From contig JANQMN010000073.1 of assembly GCA_028280065.1 (NCBI GenBank), positions 40,759 to 104,758 on the forward strand: a stretch of DNA of 64,000 nt. Reading direction: 5' to 3'. Position numbers and translations under genes: made by a program. A model generated the notes under the pieces. It saw only the letters and a list, made by a program, of their open reading frames with translations, did not search any database and was not told the DNA's origin. The stretch comes from Hahella sp. (GTDB lineage Bacteria > Pseudomonadota > Gammaproteobacteria > Pseudomonadales > Oleiphilaceae). Positions within the stretch are counted from its first letter, which is position 1. Every line of letters begins with the position of its first letter. Below are positions 1 to 7,744 of this stretch, in pieces.

Positions 1-252
1 CGTTTTTGCTTTAGTCTTGGCAGAAGTGACTTTGGTTGAACGCTTCGCTTTTGCTGTGCGTTTGACCGGCGGTTTACCGGATGGCTTTTTTGAAAACTCC
101 GCTTTCGCCTTTTGCAAACCGGATTTTATTTTGTCACCCGTGGCGGTGGCTCCTTCTTGTAGACTTTTTCTGGTTTTTTCGTCTTTGGCTACCCAGGTAG
201 TCAATGCACCCAAGGCTATACCTGCGACGAAAGGAACAAAGTGAAGACCCAT
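1..252 (-). CDS. Small membrane protein with Lys/Ala-rich tail (3' end outside window)
   Basis: The reading frame runs left from an ATG preceded by AGGAG and leaves the window without a stop (84 codons visible). It begins MGLHFVPFVAGIALGA, one hydrophobic glycine-rich helix, followed by DEKTRKSLQEGA and a long Lys/Ala/Pro tail like that of DNA- or polyanion-binding proteins. The helix and the following acidic-Arg motif match the pattern in the two proline-rich proteins upstream in the operon (F..G..xGA, then N/D-E-x-x-R). It lies 60 bp downstream of the P-type ATPase and is probably the last or a late gene of that operon. Similar to YtxH-type proteins in build; function unknown. Confidence 0.65.
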   Translation of the reverse strand, partial: MGLHFVPFVAGIALGALTTWVAKDEKTRKSLQEGATATGDKIKSGLQKAKAEFSKKPSGKPPVKRTAKAKRSTKVTSAKTKAKT

Positions 253-312
253 TTTCAACTCCTAGGTGGCAGTGTACCACTGGTTATTATCCCAAAAACC
301 GGGGTTTTTGGA

Positions 313-2388
313 TTATGCTCCTCTCAGCGCTCTGACCAGCACGCCAACGGTCGTTCCGTTATGCAGTAAACTGGTTACCACAGGCGATAGTTTGCCTGCC
401 GCTGCGCCTAATAATACAAAAGTATTTACCCCAACGGCTAACCGGTAGTTGCTGCGGATCAGATTTAGAGTGTTTTGCGAAATTTCAAAGGCTTCCGTCA
501 GCAATTCGAGTTGATCTTCGAGCAAGATTATACTGGCGGTTGCGCGAGCAAGTTCAGCGCCGTGGGGCATGGCAATACCAATGTCAGCAGTCATTAATGC
601 CGGTCCATCATTGACGCCATCACCGACAAATGCCACTTTGCGCCCCTGATTTTGCAATTCTTGGATGACTTCAGCTTTTTCTTCCGGAACCTTTTCGGCA
701 AACACCTGATCAATGCCCAGTTCCTTCGCCATGGCTTTTGCTTTTGGCAGGCGGTCTCCTGTCAACATGGCGACGTGCTTGACACCCAGCCGATGCAGAT
801 GCTCGACAACTTTGCTTGCCTCTTCACGTACCCTAGTTTGCAAGGCAATAATACCGACAGGTTCATGTGATAGACCGACAAAGAGCAGCGTTTTTCCTTC
901 ACTCTCAAATCGGTCAATTAATTCTTCACTATCGTCGAAAGTAATATTTTCGTGCTCTTCTAAGTAGTGGCGACTACCGATTGTTAAAACATCTCCATTG
1001 ACCGGGCAGTTCATACCGTGGGCCACGATGTACTCAACTTCGCCATGGTCGATATGGTTTAGCTTTTCTTCTTTAGCTTTTCGAACGATTGCTTCAGCGA
1101 TCGGATGGCTGGCGTGTTCTTCAATAGAGGCGGTCACGGCGAGTAGGTGCTCACGGTCCCAGTGATGTGGATCTAAAACCACCACATCGGTCACTTGTAA
1201 ATGGCTATGGGTTAAGGTGCCGGTCTTATCGAAAACCACGGTATCGATCTCGGCCAGCTTTTCCATGGCAACCGCGCCTTTCAGGAGAATTGCCGATTGT
1301 GCCGCTTGATACATGCCCGACTTGAATGCCACGGGTGTTCCGAGTTTTAACGCACAGGAATAATCCACCAGGAAAATGGATTCCAGGCGCCGGGTTTGAC
1401 CGGTCATCAGATAGATCAGACCTCCCGTACCCAGTGTCAGGTAAACCCGTTGATCTGCTTGTTTATCTGCCAATCGCTGGGCTTGTGATCTCTGACCCAG
1501 AGAGTCCTGCATAAACTTGGCAATCCGGGAGGTAGTAGTTTCTTCGCCCACGTGGCGTGCTTCGATACGAAGTTTTCCTTCTTCAATCACCGTCCCGGCA
1601 ATAGCCTGATCCATAATTTCCTTACGAACCGGCAAATCCTCACCAGTCACGGAAGCCTGGTTTACCAAGGCATTGCCGTCCAGGATCAAGCCGTCCACAG
1701 GAATTTTCTCTCCTGGACCGACAACCACCTGTTCGCCATGGACAACCTGTTCACCGGGTATTTGGACGAGCACACCTTCCCGTTCCACCCAGGCTTTGCC
1801 GATATCCGGTTGCAACAGATTTCTCAACAGGCTGTCTGACTGTTGTTCAGTGAGTCTTTCCAGGTAGCCGCCCAACTGCATTAGAAACGTCGTGATATTG
1901 GCTGTCAGATAATTTTCTTTATGCGCAGTCAAACCTACAGCGATGGCGTCCAATACTTCTATTTTGACTCCTCTCGAAACAAAGGTCTGAATACCGGTCA
2001 CTATGGTTGGCAATATATTGGTCCAGGTAAGAAGCTTGCGGATTGCCGGAGAAACGAAAGGCGATATGGAAATGATGCCAACCGTCTTCAACATCGGAAA
2101 AAGTTCGGGTAATTCAGGGAGTTCGGATTTTCCGTCAGGTACATCTTCGCGTCGAAGGCGATGCATGAAGATTGCGATTTTCTTTCGGTGTTCCGGCTCG
2201 CCGGAGTAATGAAAGATCACCGACGACGCCAGTCGATTAATTCTAACTGTATCCACCCCCGGCAAGCGTTCCAGCCGGGCCAGGAGCCAGGCAAAGTCAA
2301 TTTCCTGGTCAAGCAAAAAAGGCTGTTTGAATCTTAAACGCTCAGGTGTTTCATGTACTAACCAGGATTTTGTGGTTAATGCTGTCAT
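313..2388 (-). CDS. P1B-type heavy-metal ATPase, FezB-like (ferrosome-type)
   Basis: A 691-residue P-type ATPase. Landmarks: a divergent HMA-like N-terminal domain (about 10-80) with no CxxC but an Arg motif RLR (17-19), TGE in the actuator domain (248-250), phosphorylation motif DKTGT (387-391), HP (428-429), TGDR (543-546) and GDGVND (589-594). The transmembrane metal site is S-C-A (344-346) in place of CPC/CPH/SPC. That replacement, together with loss of the N-terminal cysteines, is what I associate with group P1B-6, the FezB pumps of ferrosomes and the related CtpC pumps. Its start shares one base with the upstream stop (TAATG), so translation is probably coupled. Likely role: pumping iron into a membrane compartment or out of the cytoplasm. 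The family call is firm, the ferrosome call inferred. Confidence 0.85.
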   Translation of the reverse strand: MTALTTKSWLVHETPERLRFKQPFLLDQEIDFAWLLARLERLPGVDTVRINRLASSVIFHYSGEPEHRKKIAIFMHRLRREDVPDGKSELPELPELFPMLKTVGIISISPFVSPAIRKLLTWTNILPTIVTGIQTFVSRGVKIEVLDAIAVGLTAHKENYLTANITTFLMQLGGYLERLTEQQSDSLLRNLLQPDIGKAWVEREGVLVQIPGEQVVHGEQVVVGPGEKIPVDGLILDGNALVNQASVTGEDLPVRKEIMDQAIAGTVIEEGKLRIEARHVGEETTTSRIAKFMQDSLGQRSQAQRLADKQADQRVYLTLGTGGLIYLMTGQTRRLESIFLVDYSCALKLGTPVAFKSGMYQAAQSAILLKGAVAMEKLAEIDTVVFDKTGTLTHSHLQVTDVVVLDPHHWDREHLLAVTASIEEHASHPIAEAIVRKAKEEKLNHIDHGEVEYIVAHGMNCPVNGDVLTIGSRHYLEEHENITFDDSEELIDRFESEGKTLLFVGLSHEPVGIIALQTRVREEASKVVEHLHRLGVKHVAMLTGDRLPKAKAMAKELGIDQVFAEKVPEEKAEVIQELQNQGRKVAFVGDGVNDGPALMTADIGIAMPHGAELARATASIILLEDQLELLTEAFEISQNTLNLIRSNYRLAVGVNTFVLLGAAAGKLSPVVTSLLHNGTTVGVLVRALRGA

Positions 2389-2783
2389 TATTCACCAGAC
2401 TCAGAGGCGACTATTTCTGCCTCGGCATCTTTAAAGCGTTCTTTCATTTCCTCTAATCCACCTTGCAACATCATCCAGGTCTTCACCGAGGTCTTGATCG
2501 CCGCGCGTTGGACGTTTTCGTTGGTGAGTAGATAAGCCGCCGCCGCACCTAAAGCCGCACCCTTGAGAAACTTAGGATTAGCCAGGTTAAAAAAGGGCGT
2601 CGGTTCGTTTGCAGTTTGTGGACCCTGGGCAAATGGTGGCTGCTGCGGATAGCCGTTAAATACGGGTGGAGCCATATAAGGCGATGATGGATAAACAGGC
2701 TGGCTAGGATATGGCAATCCTGTGGCAGGCATCCCTGTGGCAGGCACCCCAGGAGGATACCCATAGTAGTAACCGTAAGGCAT
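2388..2783 (-). CDS. Pro/Tyr/Gly-rich small membrane protein of the ferrosome-like operon
   Basis: 131 residues in two parts. Residues 1-65 are a low-complexity Pro-Tyr-Gly stretch (GYYYGYPPG, repeated MPATG), probably disordered. Residues about 70-105 are a hydrophobic alanine/glycine helix (KFLKGAALGAAAAYLL) followed by TNENVQR and an amphipathic charged C-terminus. The helix-plus-NENV motif recurs in the 178-residue protein two genes upstream, and more loosely in the protein at the left window edge. The gene begins directly after the upstream stop, with GGAGG inside that gene's end. Small hydrophobic proteins of this sort accompany FezB in ferrosome loci, where they are proposed to shape or fill the compartment; that role is inferred here. 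Confidence 0.75.
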   Translation of the reverse strand: MPYGYYYGYPPGVPATGMPATGLPYPSQPVYPSSPYMAPPVFNGYPQQPPFAQGPQTANEPTPFFNLANPKFLKGAALGAAAAYLLTNENVQRAAIKTSVKTWMMLQGGLEEMKERFKDAEAEIVASESGE

Positions 2784-3155
2784 TTATGCATCCTCCTGCG
2801 CATCAGTTTTAATAAGCTTAGTGATTTCTTCGGGTTGAGTTAATGCGTAAGCGACCGCAGTCCCTGCCGCAAAACTGGCGAGTGTGGATAGTACCGGCTG
2901 TTCTTTGAATAACGTCCCGGCCGCTTTTGCCGCGCCTGCCGCCAAGCCGGTTGTTACCCCTGCTCGCAGCACGCTTTTCACTGCTTCCTGCGGTTCAACC
3001 TGGCCTTTGGACCATTGATAAAGATTGATTGCCGTCGCACCGGTAGCACCAATCATTGCGCCGGTCTTAAAAGCGTTGGCCACCGGGCTAGCCGCATAGT
3101 TCGGGTAGGCAGGCAGGCGGTACCCATTTGGGTAGTTGTAATAATACTGGCTCAT
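2784..3155 (-). CDS. Glycine/alanine-rich small membrane protein of the ferrosome-like operon
   Basis: 123 residues. A short Tyr/Pro/Asn-rich N-terminus (MSQYYYNYPNGY) is followed by two alanine/glycine-rich hydrophobic segments (about 27-48 with GAMIGATGATA, and 68-105 with GLAAGAAKAAGTL and FAAGTAVAYAL) and a charged tail. Repeated GxxxG/AxxxA spacing suggests tight helix packing in a membrane. The start overlaps the preceding stop by four bases (ATGA), so it is translationally coupled. No named domain was recognised; FezA-like from size, composition and position next to the FezB-like pump is a guess. Confidence 0.7.
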   Translation of the reverse strand: MSQYYYNYPNGYRLPAYPNYAASPVANAFKTGAMIGATGATAINLYQWSKGQVEPQEAVKSVLRAGVTTGLAAGAAKAAGTLFKEQPVLSTLASFAAGTAVAYALTQPEEITKLIKTDAQEDA

Positions 3156-3688
3156 GCTTGCTCCCCTTCGTCGTGTTGCGTTTCTGGTTCATTCTTTGGC
3201 GTTTCTTTGCCGACATTGTTAACGGCAGCCATCATGGACTGTAGAGTGCCCATCAAACTTGCTCTGACATTTTCATTGGATGCCAGTAGGGTAATTGCCG
3301 CACCGACTAAGGCGCCTTTCCAAAATTCCTTATCGTCCAGAGATAGCAATTCCACCAAGTTGCCTAACCCCGCGGACTCACCAAGATCCTTCAACATCGA
3401 CTTCACCGCATCCTGTCGCGGTCCTCCTTGTGGGGGAGGTTGGGGTGGCATTTGCTGAGCTTGTTGGGCGTAAGCGGCCATCATCCCATGCCAATAGGGC
3501 GGAGGCGGCGGGTGCCCCCAATGGGGGGGATGCGCCATATGGGGATGGTGATAATAGCCGGCCCAATGCGGTGGAACTTGTTGAGCAAACTCAGGAGGCG
3601 GCATTTGGAAGGGATTACCTTGTCCGGCCTGGGGTTGCGGTCCGGGACCGTAGGCAAAAGGGCCGGTTTGTTCCTGTTCATTATCCAT
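3152..3688 (-). CDS. Pro/His-rich small membrane protein, first gene of the ferrosome-like operon
   Basis: 178 residues. Residues 1-90 are rich in Pro, Gln and His (PPHWAGYYHHPHMAHPPHWGH), a plausible metal-binding or disordered segment. A short amphipathic stretch (QDAVKSMLKDLGESAGLGNLVELL) precedes the hydrophobic helix EFWKGALVGAAITLLASNENV (split here: EFWKGALVGAAITLL then ASNENVR) and an acidic tail. The helix-NENVR module matches the 131-residue protein of the same operon, pointing to duplication. GAGGAT lies upstream of the ATG. It is the first gene after a 300-bp non-coding stretch, so the operon promoter should lie just to its right. Confidence 0.72.
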   Translation of the reverse strand: MDNEQEQTGPFAYGPGPQPQAGQGNPFQMPPPEFAQQVPPHWAGYYHHPHMAHPPHWGHPPPPPYWHGMMAAYAQQAQQMPPQPPPQGGPRQDAVKSMLKDLGESAGLGNLVELLSLDDKEFWKGALVGAAITLLASNENVRASLMGTLQSMMAAVNNVGKETPKNEPETQHDEGEQA

Positions 3689-3741
3689 TGCTTATCCTCA
3701 ATAAGTCAGGTTTGCGAAGTTTGTTAGTTGCAGCCAGAAAA

Positions 3742-3763
3742 TTAGAATAACGATTTTTTCTAA
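3742..3763. promoter_or_regulatory. AT-rich inverted repeat upstream of the ferrosome-like operon
   Basis: TTAGAA, ten bases, then TTCTAA, 55-75 bp upstream of the first gene of the operon. It is not a good match to the Fur 19-mer. It may be an operator or part of the promoter. The rest of the 3689-3988 gap shows no gene. Confidence 0.25.
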
Positions 3764-3829
3764 TATTACGGATGCACTGAGTATAGTTAGTTCTCATCCA
3801 GAAACGAGTGTTTCTGAGTGAGAGCGAGC

Positions 3830-3857
3830 TTGGCACATGGGCACATGGATGTGCCAA
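3830..3857. terminator. Perfect 9-bp hairpin between the Feo and ferrosome-like operons
   Basis: TTGGCACAT and ATGTGCCAA are separated by ten bases that contain a further GCACATGG copy. There is no T-run after it on either strand, so it is not a textbook intrinsic terminator. Its position just past the last gene of the feo operon suggests an operon boundary or an mRNA-stabilising stem. Confidence 0.4.
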
Positions 3858-3988
3858 TAAAATCGATCTCGTGGTTTTGAGAAATCTCAGTATGACAGCT
3901 AATAAGGCTGATGGTCTGGTGCTCATACTAGCAATAGAAAATGGAAATTTTAGGATTTGTATCAAGCAAAGGTGTTTTTCTTACCTAC

Positions 3989-4597
3989 CTAGGTTTCTAT
4001 GTCCGCAACTTTAAAAGCCATACTGCTGAGGCGATTGATTAGGTGACGGGCAAATTGCTGTTCCTGGGTAGAACCCGACCCATTGTTATGGGTATAAATT
4101 TCCAGACCGATGTACGGCACTCTGCTGTACTTCCAAACCTCTAGGGGAATTGGCGTTTTGGCTACCAGATCATAAGGAAATTCTTCTGTTTCCAGATTCG
4201 TCAGCAAAGTGTCTTCTACCAGGTGATACCAGTAAACTTCCGCTTTAAAATCTCTGGCTACATCGGCTAAGTTATTGAAATTCGAGGGGATAAAGCTGTT
4301 ATAGCTAAATACGTCAGCCCTGAGTTTTGAACAATCCAGCCCCTGATGCAAGTCGATCAGCAGCCGGGTGGTAGGGGTTAGATACTGCAGAATCTGCAGA
4401 TATAAGTCGCGATGTTTTTGATCAAACTGTTTAACTTGATCGTGACGCGGGCGTTCTCCTGAAATACCCTTTTCAATACGCAGCACCTGGAAATAATTAG
4501 GATCCAGACCCTCGGCGACCTTCGCACCAAAGGCCAGTTCGTCTCGATGTACGCCGATAACGAGCAGAACTGGAGCGCTTTGCTGTCTTCTCATCAT
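3989..4597 (-). CDS. AstE/M14-like zinc carboxypeptidase or deacylase, last gene of the feo operon
   Basis: 202 residues. GVHRDELAFG (15-24) supplies an HxxE pair in the position of the zinc ligands of succinylglutamate desuccinylase/aspartoacylase and M14 carboxypeptidases; LLIDLHQGLD near residue 100 gives a further histidine, and LEIYTHN near 172 a candidate catalytic glutamate. The protein is shorter than typical AstE (about 320), so some of the fold may be missing. It follows the DUF4857-like gene by 18 bp on the same strand. Its substrate and link to iron transport are unknown; a peptide or amide hydrolase is the likeliest general role. Confidence 0.55.
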   Translation of the reverse strand: MMRRQQSAPVLLVIGVHRDELAFGAKVAEGLDPNYFQVLRIEKGISGERPRHDQVKQFDQKHRDLYLQILQYLTPTTRLLIDLHQGLDCSKLRADVFSYNSFIPSNFNNLADVARDFKAEVYWYHLVEDTLLTNLETEEFPYDLVAKTPIPLEVWKYSRVPYIGLEIYTHNNGSGSTQEQQFARHLINRLSSMAFKVADIET

Positions 4598-4615
4598 GAC
4601 TTATGCGATTCTTGA

Positions 4616-5905
4616 TCAGTCATTGTCCGGAGGAAGCAAAATTAACGCGATGAGGCCATAAAATCCACTTAACAAGACTAGGGCAATGTCCACCGGATGC
4701 GAAAATGGTTTATAACCGCGGAGCCGGAGATAAGCGACAGCTAACAACATCGCAGCAATACTACCGAAAATGGCGATGTTGCCATTCCAGATCAGTTGCA
4801 TAGCGAAGTAGCGTGAATTTGGATCACGCAGCTCCAAGCGAAATGGTGATAAGAAGTCTCGAATCTGGTCGGGCAACCTCGGCGCGGCCATTGCCATTGT
4901 GCGGCTAAAGCTATCGATAACCCTGTATTCCTTATCCATCGCAACGGCATAGATATTCTCTTGGTCTGAATAGATCGTCGTTCGATATAATGGATTGAAG
5001 ATTATCTTAAGCTCCATGGTGTCAGGATTATAGCCAGGCAAATTCAGGGGAATCAGTTGATAGGTGCTGTAACTGATAATATGCAGTTTGTTTTCCTGAT
5101 CCAGTAAAAAACCGACGGTTTCTCTTCGCTTATTTTCAGTTACTTTGATGAAGCGCACCTTTACTGAGTCAGGAAGTGCCACTCGCCATACAGTGGGGTG
5201 ACCATCTTTACGTATGAGGTGATACAGGCGATCTTGATTATCTACCAAAAAATACCCCGCATCGAATGCTTTTAATATGGAGACCTGTCCATAGGTGGCA
5301 GTGACGGGAAACTGAAAACCGGCTACCGTAAGCGCCGCAGAAAAGTCTTCAGTTAATTCGAGGGTAGGATGATCATGATCCCCGCTTTCATCATGGCTAG
5401 GGGTTGGATGATTATGATCGCTATCGATAAATTCTAACGAATCGCCGGGCCGGAAAACATTTTCAGGAAAGCGCAGTCGGGCTCGCCCTGGATTTGACTC
5501 CAGCAGCGGAAAGAGCTGAATACGTGGATTGTATTCAGTCAGTTCAACAGGCTTTAACTCCATCACCTGGCGTTCTTTTCGGATTGTTTGTATGTCGAAA
5601 CTATTACCGTCCAACTCGAGTGGAAGCTTGCCCCAGAGATCCATGTTTTTGTAATAAATAAAGGGAATCAGGGTTTCAAACTGTTCTCGGGAATAGTTAT
5701 TTCCTTCCCTGTCGCGATAGACAAACTGGTGGCCCTCACCAAGCAATTCTTTATAGATAAAGGTTTTTGCGACAGGGCTATAAAACAAATGGGTTTTACC
5801 GAAACGGTATTCAAACAATTTATTATGTGCCTGTGGTAGCCAGATGGCGAATAGAATGATGGCAAGCAGAAGCAGACTCCAGCGGGCAAATCGAGCGGGC
5901 ATCAT
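4616..5905 (-). CDS. DUF4857-like membrane protein linked to the ABC transporter
   Basis: 429 residues. There is one N-terminal membrane helix (about 8-25), a large extracytoplasmic domain of beta-rich character (about 30-360), and two C-terminal helices (about 368-390 and 402-422). A histidine/aspartate patch around residues 170-190 (DHNHPTPSHDESGDHDHP) could bind a divalent metal. The start is three bases past the permease stop (TAA ATC ATG ATG). Length and topology fit DUF4857, which I recall beside ABC-2 type transporters, but I could not run a profile. Likely an accessory extracytoplasmic subunit of the ABC system encoded just upstream. Confidence 0.6.
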   Translation of the reverse strand: MMPARFARWSLLLLAIILFAIWLPQAHNKLFEYRFGKTHLFYSPVAKTFIYKELLGEGHQFVYRDREGNNYSREQFETLIPFIYYKNMDLWGKLPLELDGNSFDIQTIRKERQVMELKPVELTEYNPRIQLFPLLESNPGRARLRFPENVFRPGDSLEFIDSDHNHPTPSHDESGDHDHPTLELTEDFSAALTVAGFQFPVTATYGQVSILKAFDAGYFLVDNQDRLYHLIRKDGHPTVWRVALPDSVKVRFIKVTENKRRETVGFLLDQENKLHIISYSTYQLIPLNLPGYNPDTMELKIIFNPLYRTTIYSDQENIYAVAMDKEYRVIDSFSRTMAMAAPRLPDQIRDFLSPFRLELRDPNSRYFAMQLIWNGNIAIFGSIAAMLLAVAYLRLRGYKPFSHPVDIALVLLSGFYGLIALILLPPDND

Positions 5906-5908
5906 GAT

Positions 5909-6577
5909 TTAGTTCCTGTGGCGATAACGATGTGCTGGAAGCATAATGGCAGGGACAAATAACAGCGCGCATGCGGAAAGAACCAATATCACCCTGTCAT
6001 ATTCCTGATAACCCTTCTCTAGAAACAAGATGCTCATGAAGGCAATGCTGAGACCCAAGTAGGTAAGTCGACGCAAGGGCTGGGGTTCCAGCAGAACAAG
6101 GGTAGCGCCAAAATATGCGACCCAACCGCCTAGAAACCAAGGTAGAGCCGTCAATACGGCGCTGACTGCCGCTTCCTGAGGGAACCATGTCAGTACGATA
6201 AAGTACAGACCGATGGCATCTATCAGCGCCAGAAGCCCGCTCATGATAGCGCCAAAGAGGACCCAGCTGCCTACCAGTAATTCGTTACGAAGTGGCAAAT
6301 GGAGTGACAGCCGAAAGCGTCCGTTGATCATTTCCGGCGCAAATTGGGCTGCTGCGAGCATGGCTCCGGTGATTGCCGGGATATATTTGATCTCGGTGTA
6401 GAGCAGGCGGCGCAGTTCAAAAACCCAGTACCAGATCATCTCGGAATGCTCAACTTGGAACTGGTGGCGGATATCGATAAACAAGTAAACCAGGATACCC
6501 AGATTCAGTGCTAATGCTACAAACCAAAACCAGCGAATTTTCAGCCATTCTTTCAGAAAAATTGAGCGCAACAACAT
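5909..6577 (-). CDS. ABC-2 type transporter permease
   Basis: About 222 residues with six predicted membrane helices: WFWFVALALNLGILVYLFI, ITGAMLAAAQF, the GAIMSGLLALIDAIGLYFIVL region, two around LPWFLGGWVAYFGATLVLL and YLGLSIAFMSILFL, and VILVLSACALLFVPAIML. I placed the start at the internal ATG at 6577 rather than the longer frame from 6616, because it follows the ATPase stop by one base (TGATATG) with AGGA upstream, whereas the long version overlaps the ATPase by 38 bp. It pairs with the preceding ATPase; the substrate is unknown. Confidence 0.75.
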   Translation of the reverse strand: MLLRSIFLKEWLKIRWFWFVALALNLGILVYLFIDIRHQFQVEHSEMIWYWVFELRRLLYTEIKYIPAITGAMLAAAQFAPEMINGRFRLSLHLPLRNELLVGSWVLFGAIMSGLLALIDAIGLYFIVLTWFPQEAAVSAVLTALPWFLGGWVAYFGATLVLLEPQPLRRLTYLGLSIAFMSILFLEKGYQEYDRVILVLSACALLFVPAIMLPAHRYRHRN

Positions 6578-6578
6578 A

Positions 6579-7466
6579 TCAGTATTTTCCTGTGAGTCCG
6601 ATAAAGGCGTCTTCAAGGCTCATGGGGATGTCATGCATCAATTTCACCCCAGGCCAATGCACACTGAGATGCTCGCTAAGTTGATCTTTCGACGCAAAGC
6701 TATAAATGACAGGCCGACGCTCATGTATATCGACGTTAGTAATTAACTGGTCTGATGAGGGCGTTTTTGAAGAAGCTTCCATTTCGAAGCTATGACAGCG
6801 GAATTTGGTTCGAAATTCATCAAGTGGCATTTGTAGAATTTTACCGCCTCGCTGCAGAAAAATGACTTCATCCACCAGATCCTCCATATCCTGTACCACA
6901 TGGGAAGTAATAAAAACGGTTTTATCTCCCTCACCGATAAAATTATCCAGGTATTCAAGAAACAAACGTCGGTAACCGGCGTCCAAACCCATCGAGTAAT
7001 CGTCGAGAATCATTAACTCCGGGCTTTGCGCAAATATCAGACCGAGCACGACCTGTGAGCGCTGGCCGCACGACATATTGCAGATACGATGGGAGTTGGG
7101 AAGCTTTAATCGGTCAACCAGATCATAGTAGAGCTCGCTACGCCAATTAGAGTAAAAAGGGCGGTAGAAGCGCTCAATTTCTTCGATAGTCATCAGATCA
7201 TAGGTGAGGTGACCCTCGAACAGTAGGCCAATACGCTCTCTATTTGCTGCGGTAAGTTTATGAGATGCTTCTCCCAACACTTTGCATTGGCCCCCGCTCG
7301 GCCGCAGAAACCCCATTAGTATGCGAATGAGGGTGGTTTTACCGACTCCATTTTTCCCCAGTAGGGCGACGACTTTTCGAGTAGGCACAGAGAAACTTAA
7401 ATTTTCATAGATAACTCGGTCGCCATAGTTATGAGACAAACTATCTACTTCGATGGCATGGTTCAT
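6579..7466 (-). CDS. ABC transporter ATP-binding protein with atypical catalytic residues
   Basis: 295 residues. Walker A is GKNGVGKT (37-44), the signature is MSCGQ (131-135) rather than LSGGQ, Walker B is LMILDD (151-156), and the H-loop is TSH (H189). Two oddities are visible: the catalytic glutamate after Walker B is aspartate (D156), and the Q-loop position reads LLFEGH, with glutamate instead of glutamine. Such changes slow or alter hydrolysis in other ABC proteins. The C-terminal 80 residues form a variable domain. It belongs to the YtrB/BcrA-like group that pairs with ABC-2 permeases, and sits between the FeoB-associated peptide and its permease. Confidence 0.82.
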   Translation of the reverse strand: MNHAIEVDSLSHNYGDRVIYENLSFSVPTRKVVALLGKNGVGKTTLIRILMGFLRPSGGQCKVLGEASHKLTAANRERIGLLFEGHLTYDLMTIEEIERFYRPFYSNWRSELYYDLVDRLKLPNSHRICNMSCGQRSQVVLGLIFAQSPELMILDDYSMGLDAGYRRLFLEYLDNFIGEGDKTVFITSHVVQDMEDLVDEVIFLQRGGKILQMPLDEFRTKFRCHSFEMEASSKTPSSDQLITNVDIHERRPVIYSFASKDQLSEHLSVHWPGVKLMHDIPMSLEDAFIGLTGKY

Positions 7467-7483
7467 ATGCGAGGTATTTCAGC

Positions 7484-7741
7484 CTATTGATCTTTATTTG
7501 GTCCTAGAGGAATCTGCTGTTGCCTGGTCTTGGTTTCGCAGGAGTCGGTTGGTTTGCCGCATTGACCGCTGCATCCGGCACAGGTCCCACGTTTTTTCCA
7601 TAATTTTTGGTAAAGATAAAAGCATGCGGCGATGATGACTAATATCATAAGGCCCGCATCAGTCCAGTGCATTTCCTGCTCAATGCTAGCAATTGACGGC
7701 GCTGAATCTGCTTGGGTGTGTTGTTCTCTAGCTTCACTCAT
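7484..7741 (-). CDS. FeoB-associated Cys-rich membrane peptide
   Basis: 85 residues: a polar N-terminus, one membrane helix (about 29-47, LMILVIIAACFYLY), then KKRGTCAGCSGQCGK with CxxCxxxC, and a polar tail. This is the build of the FeoB-associated Cys-rich membrane proteins, small partners found directly after feoB that may hold Fe(II) or an iron-sulfur centre near the channel. It starts three bases after the feoB stop, consistent with that role. The cytoplasmic side for the cysteines is predicted from the positive residues (KKR). Confidence 0.75.
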   Translation of the reverse strand: MSEAREQHTQADSAPSIASIEQEMHWTDAGLMILVIIAACFYLYQKLWKKRGTCAGCSGQCGKPTDSCETKTRQQQIPLGPNKDQ

Positions 7742-7744
7742 GAT

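Noticed and set aside
3681..3965. 94-codon leftward frame overlapping the start of the ferrosome-like operon
   Set aside because: No ribosome site, Arg/Ser-rich shadow-like sequence, and it overlaps the start of a well-supported gene.
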